Source of the DNA: an uncultured Methanoregula sp.
GTDB lineage: Archaea > Halobacteriota > Methanomicrobia > Methanomicrobiales > Methanospirillaceae
Length of the DNA stretch: 64,000 nucleotides
Reading direction: 5' to 3'
Assembly (NCBI RefSeq): GCF_963667735.1
Contig: NZ_OY763919.1
Location: forward strand, 1,799,539 to 1,863,538
Positions within the stretch are counted from its first letter, which is position 1, and the number at the start of each line of letters is the position of its first letter. Position numbers and translations under genes: made by a program. Below are positions 9,523-16,509 of the stretch, piece by piece. The notes below the pieces were generated by a model that was not told where the DNA came from, searched no databases, and worked only from the letters and a program-made list of their open reading frames with translations.

Positions 9523-10158
9523 ATGCAGAGATCCCTGGTTGCGGCCCTGCTCCTGGCCGCAGCCTGCATTGCCGCACTTTTCGCTGCCGGCTGTACCTCC
9601 CCTTCTGCGCCTGCGGTTCCCTCTGTGCCCGAAATGACGGCAGTCCCCTCGACTACTCAGGTCCTTCAGCAAACGATCGCGACACCGGTAGTAACAGCAC
9701 CGGTCACGACCTCACCCGTTGCGATCATTGTCGTGACAACCACCGCTACCGCATCGGACCCGATCCTCCACCGCTGGGTGCGCATCGTACGGGGCACGAC
9801 CCCGCAGTCAGGGTACGAGTACAAGTTCTATCCGGAAGGCACGGTGGTGTACCGTGCGGGACCCGCGAAGATGGTCTCGGGGAACATCCTGATCCAGGAA
9901 CCGTACACGACCGATACATCCGGGACATGGAGCAAGATCGGGGATAACCGGTACCTGGTCAAGATTTACCCGGCCGGTCTCTCAGGGGCCCAGGTGGTCA
10001 GCGAGTACACGCTGGTTCCGGATTATGTGGACCCCGCATATCCCGGGGTGACCATCCGGGCCCATATCGAGAGCAAGGCCGAGACCGATGCGATCAACAA
10101 GGGGATTTCCCGTCACACGGACGAGATGTATTATCCCGAGCAGGCAAAGATCGATTGA
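9523..10158 (+). CDS. secreted lipoprotein of unknown function
   Basis: The 211-aa protein has a lipoprotein signal peptide: MQR, a hydrophobic stretch and the lipobox AAGC with C24 as the modified cysteine. A 40-residue Ser/Thr/Pro/Val-rich linker (about 25-75) follows, as in archaeal cell-surface proteins, then a globular domain of about 130 residues (from DPILHRWVRIVRG) rich in Tyr and Gly with beta character. It should be anchored on the outer face of the cytoplasmic membrane. No enzyme motif was recognised. A monocistronic unit with its own TATA box. Confidence 0.8.
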   Translation: MQRSLVAALLLAAACIAALFAAGCTSPSAPAVPSVPEMTAVPSTTQVLQQTIATPVVTAPVTTSPVAIIVVTTTATASDPILHRWVRIVRGTTPQSGYEYKFYPEGTVVYRAGPAKMVSGNILIQEPYTTDTSGTWSKIGDNRYLVKIYPAGLSGAQVVSEYTLVPDYVDPAYPGVTIRAHIESKAETDAINKGISRHTDEMYYPEQAKID

Positions 10159-10331
10159 TCTTTTTCCGGTTCGATCAAAATCCGGGCCATTTTACCAACC
10201 GCGATAACGGTTCGAGTACCTGATAAAATTCCAGAGTGATTGGGATCGGTTGAGCGGTCCGGGGACAGGTATGTTTCCTTCCAGGAGATTACCGCAACAG
10301 TTATTTCGCTTTGATACGGAAAAGGGAACAC

Positions 10332-10817
10332 ATGGACCTGAATATTCTCTGGCTGGTACCTATCGCTTACTCCATCCATATTATCGAGGAAAGCCCGCGG
10401 TTTGTCCCCTGGGCGATACGGTATTTTTCGGCTCCCAAAACATTCGGGCAGTTCATTCTGGGAAACGTCATGTTCATGGCATATGTTATCATTGCCGTGT
10501 TCCTTGCAACAACATACCCTTCTGAATGGACACTGGTTTTAGGTTTATCCACTGCCGCCTGGATATTTTCAAATTTTACCATCCATGCATTCTTCACGCT
10601 CACATCCGGAGAATATTCCCCGGGTGTCGTGACCGCTGGCGCCATCTATGTTCCGGTTGCCCTGTATATTTTTGCCAGTTTCCTGCAGGCCAACCTGCTC
10701 TCCGGTGTTGATATTGTCATATCGGTTTTCCTGGGCGCTTTTATTTTCATGTACATTCCCGTGGCGATCCAGATGTGGCGGGGGAAGTGGAGAAACCGTT
10801 CGGGAAGTGCTGTATAA
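10332..10817 (+). CDS. HXXEE-domain membrane protein
   Basis: The 161-aa protein contains the defining motif HIIEE near residue 16, inside a segment predicted to enter the membrane, then four to five hydrophobic helices with a conserved-looking NFTIHAFFTL helix. HXXEE proteins (PF13787) are small membrane proteins of unknown function; the motif suggests a buried metal site. The start at 10332 is chosen because AAAAGGGA lies 5 nt upstream; an in-frame start seven codons earlier would bury that site. It stands alone between the lipoprotein gene and a small ORF, and is followed by strong hairpins. Confidence 0.75.
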   Translation: MDLNILWLVPIAYSIHIIEESPRFVPWAIRYFSAPKTFGQFILGNVMFMAYVIIAVFLATTYPSEWTLVLGLSTAAWIFSNFTIHAFFTLTSGEYSPGVVTAGAIYVPVALYIFASFLQANLLSGVDIVISVFLGAFIFMYIPVAIQMWRGKWRNRSGSAV

Positions 10818-10842
10818 TAATGGCTCGGTGCGGCGGGTTGCC

Positions 10843-10889
10843 GGCGGGGTCTGACAATTGTCATACTCCTGTCAGACAATTCCCCCGCC
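10843..10889 (+). terminator. GC-rich hairpin enclosing a perfect palindrome
   Basis: GGCGGGG (10843-10849) pairs with CCCCGCC (10883-10889). The loop contains the perfect palindrome TGACAATTGTCA and a second GACAATT copy. It begins 25 nt after the HXXEE gene stop, so it may be a terminator or the operator of the downstream small gene. Confidence 0.5.
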
Positions 10890-10897
10890 CCGTTGCC

Positions 10898-10916
10898 GCT
10901 CTTTTCGAAAAAGAGC
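10898..10916 (+). terminator. second hairpin before the 106-aa gene
   Basis: GCTCTTTT pairs perfectly with AAAAGAGC around a CGA loop. It stands between the first hairpin and the TATA box of the next gene. Confidence 0.5.
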
Positions 10917-10963
10917 CGTTCTCCTTCCATTTTTTTATGCCAAACGGGCACTTTTCCCACAAA

Positions 10964-11025
10964 GTTTATAACCCGATACAGTGAACAGGAGATTTACCGA
11001 GAAGACGAATAAACGGTAGGAGGTG
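10964..11025 (+). promoter_or_regulatory. TATA box and strong Shine-Dalgarno of the 106-aa gene
   Basis: GTTTATAAC (10964-10972) is close to the archaeal TATA consensus and is preceded by a purine-rich BRE-like CAAA. A start near 10998 would give a leader of about 33 nt that ends with AGGAGGTGG (about 11019-11027), a full anti-16S match just before the ATG at 11031. This contrasts with the leaderless genes nearby. Confidence 0.6.
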
Positions 11026-11030
11026 GATTC

Positions 11031-11351
11031 ATGGGTGGAGAGATATACCAGGCACAGGTGATTCGGAATTTCTTTGACTGCATCACCGGGACGGACCGGA
11101 ACCTGACCCGGATTTACATGTGTGTCATGAGCCTTGCCAAACTCCGCATGGAGCCTCCCGAGAAGATGGCGGCACTGGTGGACCAGTTACGCAAAAGCAA
11201 GATCCAGAAGGAACTGTCGGTCGACATCCTCGACTACCTGTGCGATGCGGCAAACCAGCTTGAACTTGAGCAGGTGCAGACTGCGTTCGGGGTCAAGGAT
11301 ATCAAATCGGTTGCACAGGACTTTACCGGGATCAGTATGGACAGTCTGTAA
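11031..11351 (+). CDS. small conserved-looking alpha-helical protein, function unknown
   Basis: The 106-aa soluble protein is predicted to be all-helical (YQAQVIRNFFDCITG, LAKLRMEPPEKMAALVDQL, VDILDYLCDAANQLELEQ) with no signal peptide or metal motif. The near-perfect Shine-Dalgarno and the TATA box with BRE argue that it is a real and well-translated gene. Codon use is like the core genome. I do not recognise the family; a helical adaptor or regulator is possible but unsupported. Confidence 0.75.
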   Translation: MGGEIYQAQVIRNFFDCITGTDRNLTRIYMCVMSLAKLRMEPPEKMAALVDQLRKSKIQKELSVDILDYLCDAANQLELEQVQTAFGVKDIKSVAQDFTGISMDSL

Positions 11352-11370
11352 GACGGGTTGTGAATTATCC

Positions 11371-11418
11371 TTTTTTTCAAATAACATACGGTTGACAGTT
11401 AATAATAAAAAAAAAAAA
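11371..11418. terminator. bidirectional T-run terminator
   Basis: Seven T at 11371-11377 follow the plus-strand 106-aa gene. Twelve A at 11407-11418 form a T-run on the minus strand directly after the 236-aa gene. This marks the left edge of the AT-rich island. Confidence 0.6.
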
Positions 11419-11431
11419 TTGAAAATCAATC

Positions 11432-12142
11432 TTATACTTTTTCATATAAGTTTATTTTTTGCAATAAGAGTATCCCAAAATCAGTAATTCGATATCTTCC
11501 AGAGGTACTCGGAATTGCTACTTTTCCATTTGAATCTACACTAACAGAATCATGTTGATGAATTAACAATCCTAAATCCACTAAGTGTTCTCTGTAACTT
11601 TGATGAATTGTACATTTTTCCATTTCACTCTGTGACGAACCATAATAATTACGGCTATACATCAAAATTTTTTCATGTTTATTTCTAAATTCAATATCAG
11701 AATTACACGAGCTACACAAAGAATATCGGAGCCAAATAACTTCAATGTCGTTTATTTCACCAAGAACTCTAAGAACATGTTTAGATTCAATAAAATCTAC
11801 TTCTTCAGATGTTAGACTATTCGCAATCACAGAAGCGATAAAGTCTCTTCGTTCATCAGACAACGACCTTATAGCTTGTTTTAAACTTTCTTCCATCAAA
11901 TCTGTAAAATTTTCATTATGTAAGGCTAATTTTAAGATTGAATTATCTAACATTCTTAATTTTGCTTCTAATTGAGTGCTAAATTTTACTAATCTATCAA
12001 ATCTTTGATTCGGAATCGTAATTCCGACTAACTCAATCATAAATGATCCAATGATCGGTAAAGCTCCCACAGCAGAGTTCATCGCAGATACGGCAATATC
12101 AACGCTATTTATTTCAAGCTCTGGGTTGATTTTTTCTTCCAT
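11432..12142 (-). CDS. unrecognised 236-aa protein of the AT-rich island
   Basis: I do not recognise this protein. Residues 20-45 (MNSAVGALPIIGSFMIELVG) form a glycine-rich hydrophobic segment that could insert in a membrane. A helical middle follows (FDRLVKFSTQLEAKLRML), with SDERRDFIASVIANSLTSEE and CSSC motifs, and a C-terminal segment resembling a winged-helix tail (GRYRITDFGILLLQKI). Base composition is far more AT-rich than either flank, which suggests acquisition by transfer. It lies 49 bp downstream of the PIN gene on the same strand. A membrane-linked effector of a defence or toxin module is possible but is only a guess from context. Confidence 0.65.
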   Translation of the reverse strand: MEEKINPELEINSVDIAVSAMNSAVGALPIIGSFMIELVGITIPNQRFDRLVKFSTQLEAKLRMLDNSILKLALHNENFTDLMEESLKQAIRSLSDERRDFIASVIANSLTSEEVDFIESKHVLRVLGEINDIEVIWLRYSLCSSCNSDIEFRNKHEKILMYSRNYYGSSQSEMEKCTIHQSYREHLVDLGLLIHQHDSVSVDSNGKVAIPSTSGRYRITDFGILLLQKINLYEKV

Positions 12143-12191
12143 ATTGATATAAATAATTTCATGCTGTCATAAAAATCTCTTTTCATTATAT

Positions 12192-12653
12192 TTATTTTAT
12201 AGAAATGTATTCTTGAAATTCATCAGTTTTTAAAATTACAATGCCTGGAAATTCCTTCAAAATCCGTTTTCTTAATATCTTGTCATTTGTAACGAGATAA
12301 TCGAAGCGATTTTTTGCTGTTATGGCAATTAAAGCATCTTCTCCGATTTGTTTACTGTTTTTTATAAGGGCCATGATATCTTTACCATCACTCAGTCCAC
12401 ATTCACCACAAGCTGAAATGCCACAAATTACACCAATCGTAGGAACACGGTTACAATAATTTTGAATAAAAAATTGAAGTTTTAATCGAAGCTCTGCTTC
12501 AGAATCACGAATTGCATTTACTTGATTCCGTTGAACATGTGTTACAAATAATGTAATCTCACCCGATTTAACGGAAGAAATGATTTGTTCAAAAAAGGTA
12601 TTATGAGTCCCGATATAATTGAGAGCATCTGTATCTAACATGAATGTTGGCAT
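12192..12653 (-). CDS. PIN-domain ribonuclease-like protein
   Basis: The 153-aa protein has the PIN fold pattern: N-terminal MLDTDALNYIG with D7 and D9, GEDALIAITA with D106 and a terminal TND with D124. These are three of the four acidic metal ligands; the second ligand, often Glu in a THV-x-x-E helix, reads THVQRNQV here, so activity may be altered. A cysteine group (C67, C77, C82, C85) is unusual for VapC toxins. Most PIN proteins cleave RNA and many are toxins paired with a small DNA-binding antitoxin. The nearest candidate is the AbrB-like gene 440 bp upstream on the same strand, too distant for a classical VapBC pair. AAAGGTC lies just before the ATG. Confidence 0.8.
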   Translation of the reverse strand: MPTFMLDTDALNYIGTHNTFFEQIISSVKSGEITLFVTHVQRNQVNAIRDSEAELRLKLQFFIQNYCNRVPTIGVICGISACGECGLSDGKDIMALIKNSKQIGEDALIAITAKNRFDYLVTNDKILRKRILKEFPGIVILKTDEFQEYISIK

Positions 12654-12883
12654 GACCTTTCACGATTAGAGAATATGATAATTGTATCGATGAAATAATT
12701 TTTGCATAATTCCAAGAAATCTGAGAATGGTTTTCGTGAACACTGGCGCTATGACTTATTCTATATGCGCCAAGGTTGACCATCAAAGGTATTCGAAAAA
12801 TTCGTAGGGCAAGTGTAGATAATGGAACCATTCAATAGCGTTACCAGTTTTTTCCAATCCACCCCGATCCCGGTAAGTGCGTA

Positions 12884-12911
12884 GCGCAAAACCCGACGAG
12901 GCGTTTTGCGC
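12884..12911. repeat. hairpin with 9-bp perfect stem
   Basis: GCGCAAAAC pairs with GTTTTGCGC around a 10-nt loop. It immediately follows one copy of the 18-bp direct repeat. Confidence 0.6.
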
Positions 12912-13034
12912 GTGTGGCATCGCTCTAGTGGAGTGAATCGGACCGGTCCTTTTAATCTCGCCCGAAAAAAAAAATTTCTGGAAATATTATCCATATCGCT
13001 GCTACTATTATTCTCTATCACATTGCGATATCTG

Positions 13035-13066
13035 CCGCCGCCCCCGACGGGGCGCCCCCGCGGCGG
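13035..13066. repeat. GC-rich compound hairpin downstream of the AbrB-like gene
   Basis: CCGCCG (13035-13040) pairs with CGGCGG (13061-13066), and inside it CCCCG pairs with CGGGG. It stands out in an AT-rich setting and begins about 30 nt after the AbrB-like stop on the minus strand, with no T-run behind it. Confidence 0.55.
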
Positions 13067-13095
13067 TTCGACACCGGAAAAATCTGATATCAGGT

Positions 13096-13311
13096 TCAGT
13101 CATGGGCGAGCCGTCTCTTCGCGTGCTCTTTCCATGCATCGTCCGGATTCTCGTGATCAATTTCAATTTTTGCTTTCCGGGGGATAATTTTGTCATCATC
13201 CGAGAAGATTGTCTGGTGATCCCCGTCATTGATGCCGAGATCTGATTGGATCTTTTTCGGACGGGAGACAATTCCCTTTGATGATTTTTTTACACGGGTT
13301 GGGTCAACCAT
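13096..13311 (-). CDS. small AbrB/SpoVT-like DNA-binding protein
   Basis: The 71-aa product reads like a swapped-hairpin AbrB domain: KKSSKGIVSRPKKIQSDLGI corresponds to the family pattern of lysine-rich strand, P-K-x-I and L-G-I, followed by NDGD and DDDKIIPRKAK, matching G-D and the second strand. The tail (DDAWKEHAKRRLAHD) is charged. AbrB proteins are dimeric DNA binders, often autoregulators or antitoxins. The ATG at 13311 is preferred over a GTG two codons earlier; GTGAG lies upstream. The gene is immediately downstream of the 281-bp dyad array, whose repeats could be its operators. The family call rests on pattern matching by eye. Confidence 0.5.
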   Translation of the reverse strand: MVDPTRVKKSSKGIVSRPKKIQSDLGINDGDHQTIFSDDDKIIPRKAKIEIDHENPDDAWKEHAKRRLAHD

Positions 13312-14353
13312 GTGCACTCACATATGAGAATGTAAGATTCTTAGATTATTTGTATTGTGGGCATGCCGATCCGGATTCCGGTAAGCGCGTATGGCATCAC
13401 AATGATTGGTGTAAGCAAACCCGGATTTTCAATCAAAGTCTGCTGAAAATTTTTCAATCAAGGTCCGGTTTAAAATTAAAAATCAAAGTCCGGTTGATCC
13501 GGATCAGATTTTCAATTGCGATCATGATCGCGATGAAAATTTTAAAATCAAAGCTTGCTGAAAAAATTTCAATCAAAGTCTGCCTGAAAATTTTCAATCA
13601 AGGTTCGATGATCAAAAGTTAACTACATCTGAATAAATATAAGCGCGGTGTCTCAGACGGTAGCATGTTTGTGGATGCTGTTTTTCAACCAGAGTCTGCT
13701 TAAAAATTTTCAATCAAAGCTTGCTGAAAAAATTTCAATCATGATCCGGTTGAAAAATAAAAATCAAAGTCCGGTTGATCCTGATCAGTTTTTCAATCGC
13801 GATCAGGATCGCGATGAAAATTTCAAAATCAAAGCTTGCTCGAAAATTTTCAATCAAAGTCTGCTTGAAAAAATTCAATCAAGGTTTGATGATGAAAAGT
13901 TAACTACTTCTGAATAATTCCAAACGGGGACTCTCTGACGGTAGCATGTTCGTGGATGCTGTTTTTCAATCAGAGTCTGCTCAAAAAATTTCAATCAAAG
14001 CCTGCTGAAAAAATTTCAATCAAGGTCCGGTTGAAAAATAAAAATCGAAGTCCGGTTGATCCGGATCAGTTTTTCAATCGCGATCATGATCGCGATAAAC
14101 ATTTTGAAATCGAAGCTTGCTGAAAAATTTTCAATCAATGTGTGCTCGAAAATTTTCAATCAAGGTTTGATGATGAAAAGTTAATCGCATTTGAATAAAA
14201 TTAGACATGGAATCTCTTACCGTTATATGAACTTGGATGCGATTTTTCAATTGTGATCCGGTTGGTTTCTATCGCTTCAGCGTTGCATCGGGAAAACACC
14301 ATCATCGTTTATCAGAGATCGTGAGCAAAACTTCTCCACCAGGTTGTCGTATC
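13312..14353. other. 1.04-kb intergenic region holding the dyad array
   Basis: It lies between the divergent AbrB-like gene and the LytS-type 5TM gene. Apart from the array and one copy of the 18-bp direct repeat (13374-13391), nothing else is recognised. The 100 bp before the 5TM gene should hold its promoter, but no clear TATA box was found. Confidence 0.6.
13425..14250. repeat. tandem array with exact 281-bp period built of dyads
   Basis: About three copies are present; corresponding landmarks fall at 13681, 13962 and 14243. Each unit consists of roughly eight degenerate 25-33-bp subrepeats with the theme TTTTCAA-x11-TTGAAAA (itself an inverted repeat), for example CAATCAAAGTCTGCTTG cores, plus a distinct segment of about 60 bp ending in GGTAGCATGTTxGTGGATGC. 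Each unit also holds TGATCCGGATCA (13495-13506 and 14057-14068; one mismatch in the middle copy) and a longer palindrome centred on GATCATGATC (13518-13531, 13796-13815, 14077-14096). Spacing is conserved to the base although the sequence has diverged. Open frames in it differ between copies, so it is non-coding. Confidence 0.9.
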
Positions 14354-14995
14354 ATGGACTTTTCCGTACTCACCCAGCTCAATGTGCTCCTGCAGCTCAT
14401 GTGCGTGATAATCGTGGCAGCATACCTCCTGACCCGGAGTCGGATCTTCCCGGAGATCCTTGACGGCCGTGCCACATTCACTACCCAGATAATACTCGTC
14501 ATCTTCTTTGGCGCCCTTTCCGTGTACGGCACGATAAGCGGCATCGAGTTCATGGGCTCGGTTGTGAATGTCCGCGACCTCGGCCCCATGCTCGCCGGCC
14601 TGCTTGCCGGCCCGTGGGTCGGCATTGGCGCGGGACTGATAGGCGCTGCCTACCGGCTCAGCATGGGCGGCATCACCGTCTACTCCTGCTCGGTCACCGC
14701 AGTTTTCGCCGGGCTCTTTGGCGGACTCATCTGGCTGCATTGCAAAAAGAAATTTGCCGGTTGGAAGATCGCGGTGGCCTTTGCCGTCCTCATGGAGATC
14801 TTCCATATGGTCTTAACGCTCCTCATCGCCCGGCCGTTCGATGACGCACTGGCAATCGTCGAGCGGGTATACATCCCCATGATCCTTGCAAACGCGATCG
14901 GCATGTTCGTCTTTGCCTATATGGTCCGGAACTTCCAGCACGAACAGGAGATCCAGGCTGAACGCGATGCCCTGATCCGGGAAAAGAAACAATAA
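14354..14995 (+). CDS. stand-alone LytS-type 5TM membrane sensor domain protein
   Basis: The 213-aa protein matches the 5TM-5TMR_LYT domain of LytS sensor kinases: VVNVRDLGPMLAGLLAGPWV and GAGLIGAAYRLSMGGI are its signature helices. Six hydrophobic segments are followed by a short charged C-terminal helix (QAERDALIREKKQ), which in LytS would lead to the kinase. No kinase or other output domain is present; the reading frame stops there naturally. The true start is taken as MDFSVLTQL at 14354; the longer frame from 14237 runs into the repeat array. A membrane receptor working through a partner is likely. No partner gene is adjacent. Confidence 0.8.
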   Translation: MDFSVLTQLNVLLQLMCVIIVAAYLLTRSRIFPEILDGRATFTTQIILVIFFGALSVYGTISGIEFMGSVVNVRDLGPMLAGLLAGPWVGIGAGLIGAAYRLSMGGITVYSCSVTAVFAGLFGGLIWLHCKKKFAGWKIAVAFAVLMEIFHMVLTLLIARPFDDALAIVERVYIPMILANAIGMFVFAYMVRNFQHEQEIQAERDALIREKKQ

Positions 14996-15011
14996 GAACC
15001 GGGGACCGTCC

Positions 15012-15027
15012 TTTTTTTCTTAAAAAA
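15012..15027. terminator. bidirectional T-run terminator
   Basis: Seven T (15012-15018) end the plus-strand 5TM gene. Six A (15022-15027) give a T-run on the minus strand just after the 157-aa gene. Confidence 0.55.
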
Positions 15028-15032
15028 TAAAA

Positions 15033-15506
15033 TTATTCAAGCCCCAGGGCTTTTTTGTAATCGCTCAGGATCCGGACTATCATCTTCCGGTGCTCTTCGA
15101 GCGCCTCTTCATCATCGGGCGATGTGATGAGCGCCACAACATAGACAAGGATGAGGGCGTTGTCGAGGTCGAGCGTTGCCGGGTCCTCGTTCTTGTCATT
15201 CCGGAGGACAACCGGGACCAGTGCCCGCTCGGCCTCGGTGAACGTAACGGACGGGTCCGGCTCCACCTGCGAATTGTTCCGGCTCTCGGCATTGGCACGG
15301 AGGATGGAGAGCGCTTTTTTCAGGCTCGCGTTCGGGGCACTGTCCGGGATGAGCGACAGGGCATGCGTGCATTCCTTGACCGCATTCTCGTACAGGCCGA
15401 ACTTGAAGGCCAGGAATGACGATGCAATCTCGTGTGCCGTTTTCCCGGGAAAGCGGGGGAAGGCGGCTCTCGTACGTTCTATATAGTCATCAAGAAATTT
15501 TTCCAT
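15033..15506 (-). CDS. hypothetical helical protein, TPR-like N-terminus
   Basis: The 157-aa soluble protein starts with helices of TPR character (FLAFKFGLYENAVKECTHALSLIPDS: paired helices with alternating small and large residues) and ends with a charged helical region (DDEEALEEHRKMIVRILSDYKKALGLE). A GGAGGT Shine-Dalgarno sits 7 nt before the ATG, supporting expression. I know no family for it. It is convergent with the 5TM gene and divergent from the phosphoesterase. A protein-interaction role is suggested only by the TPR-like segment. Confidence 0.7.
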   Translation of the reverse strand: MEKFLDDYIERTRAAFPRFPGKTAHEIASSFLAFKFGLYENAVKECTHALSLIPDSAPNASLKKALSILRANAESRNNSQVEPDPSVTFTEAERALVPVVLRNDKNEDPATLDLDNALILVYVVALITSPDDEEALEEHRKMIVRILSDYKKALGLE

Positions 15507-15646
15507 GAAGGTACCTCCGTTCGGTTCTTGTTTTTCGGCCGGTGTGACAGCAACGACGCTTAACTGGTTTCTCTAGTACGTTTGCCGGGGTTTCACATCA
15601 ACATATGCCCGGGGAAATTCCTATGCATTGAACTTTTTGCATCCTA

Positions 15647-15656
15647 AGTATATATG
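15647..15656 (+). promoter_or_regulatory. TATA box of the phosphoesterase gene
   Basis: AGTATATATG lies 32-41 nt before the ATG at 15688, placing the transcription start within about 10 nt of the start codon. Confidence 0.5.
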
Positions 15657-15687
15657 AGAAAGAAGATCAAATAATTCCGATACCGCT

Positions 15688-16446
15688 ATGGGTGCCATAA
15701 TCTTTTCAGATGTGCACGCAGATGCAGAAGCTCTCGGCGCACTGGCTTCATGCATTAAGGATCCATCATTCTCTGTCGCGTTTGGTCCGGCCGAGCTTCT
15801 CGTGAACCTTGGCGATCTCCTGCACCGCGGCAGCAGGCCCCAGGAGACCCTTGAGAAGATCCATACCCTCTCGCAGGATTACCGGCTCGTCTCCGTTCTC
15901 GGGAACCATGACCATGCGTTCCTTCACGGGATTCTCGTAAGCGGCAGCGATGCTGCAAGCACCTACCGCCACGAACAGCTGCGGGACTCGCCGCTCCTCT
16001 CCATCTTCAATACCATGCCCATGGACTGGCCCGACCGGGACATGCTCTTTGTCCATGGCGGTCCGCTGGAGCTCGGGGAACAGACCCTCCGGCTGAAATG
16101 CTGGCAGCGCCTCTCCCACGAATCCGGCGATTTCTTTACCGGGTACCATTACACGGCAGCGATGGCGTTCGAAGCCCTGGAGAAGCGCGGGCTCACCCAT
16201 CTGTGCTGCGGCCACCAGCACGAGAATATCTGCTGCAGGAAGACGGAGAACGGGATAGTCCAGCACAATCTCGATTTCCAGCCGCTCGTTCTTGAGAAGA
16301 ACAAAAAAGTGCACCTGGAAGTTGCCCGGGTTCCCCTGGATGTCCCGACCATCCTCCGGGTCGGGGGCTGTCACGGGTATGCCCCCGAGTTTGCCTATAC
16401 GGATTACAAAACATTCTCTTTTATCCGGATCATATCCCCGTGCTGA
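15688..16446 (+). CDS. calcineurin-like metallophosphoesterase (PPP-like)
   Basis: The 252-aa protein has all metallophosphoesterase blocks in order: SDVHAD (7-12), GDLLHRG, GNHDH, VHGG and GHQHE. These supply the Asp, His and Asn ligands of a dinuclear metal site. The GDLLHRG block resembles the GDxxDRG of Ser/Thr phosphatases and bis-nucleosyl tetraphosphatases, with His replacing the second Asp. The C-terminus (about 200-252) is a beta-rich tail. Cytosolic, no signal peptide. The substrate is unknown; protein phosphate or a dinucleotide are the usual alternatives. Transcribed alone. Confidence 0.85.
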   Translation: MGAIIFSDVHADAEALGALASCIKDPSFSVAFGPAELLVNLGDLLHRGSRPQETLEKIHTLSQDYRLVSVLGNHDHAFLHGILVSGSDAASTYRHEQLRDSPLLSIFNTMPMDWPDRDMLFVHGGPLELGEQTLRLKCWQRLSHESGDFFTGYHYTAAMAFEALEKRGLTHLCCGHQHENICCRKTENGIVQHNLDFQPLVLEKNKKVHLEVARVPLDVPTILRVGGCHGYAPEFAYTDYKTFSFIRIISPC

Positions 16447-16509
16447 CCCGGATACCTGCGGGCTCTGTCCCGCTTTGGGCAGGAGCTGCTGCCTGTTTTG
16501 AAACCTGGT

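Larger units (their letters stand above)
12654..13095. other. 442-bp non-coding stretch with dyads
   Basis: No gene is supported. It holds the hairpin at 12884-12911, a perfect palindrome GGACCGGTCC at 12940-12949, a GC-rich compound hairpin at 13035-13066 and the palindrome CTGATATCAG at 13084-13093. The 18-bp segment at 12866-12883 recurs with two mismatches at 13374-13391. Confidence 0.55.

Noticed and set aside
13058..13080. tRNA-like TTCGA loop
   Set aside because: Only a 3-bp stem can form around the TTCGACA loop, and there is no acceptor, D or anticodon arm nearby.
12192..13311. Classical VapBC toxin-antitoxin pair
   Set aside because: The AbrB-like gene is about 440 bp from the PIN gene with hairpins between them; VapBC genes normally overlap or nearly so.
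13278..13917. Two open frames (114 and 89 codons) on the plus strand inside the dyad array
   Set aside because: Their translations come from different frames of the same repeat unit, are low in complexity and are not conserved between copies.
13425..14250. CRISPR array
   Set aside because: The repeats are degenerate and contiguous, the spacers are not unique, and no cas gene is present; the period is 281 bp with nested dyads.
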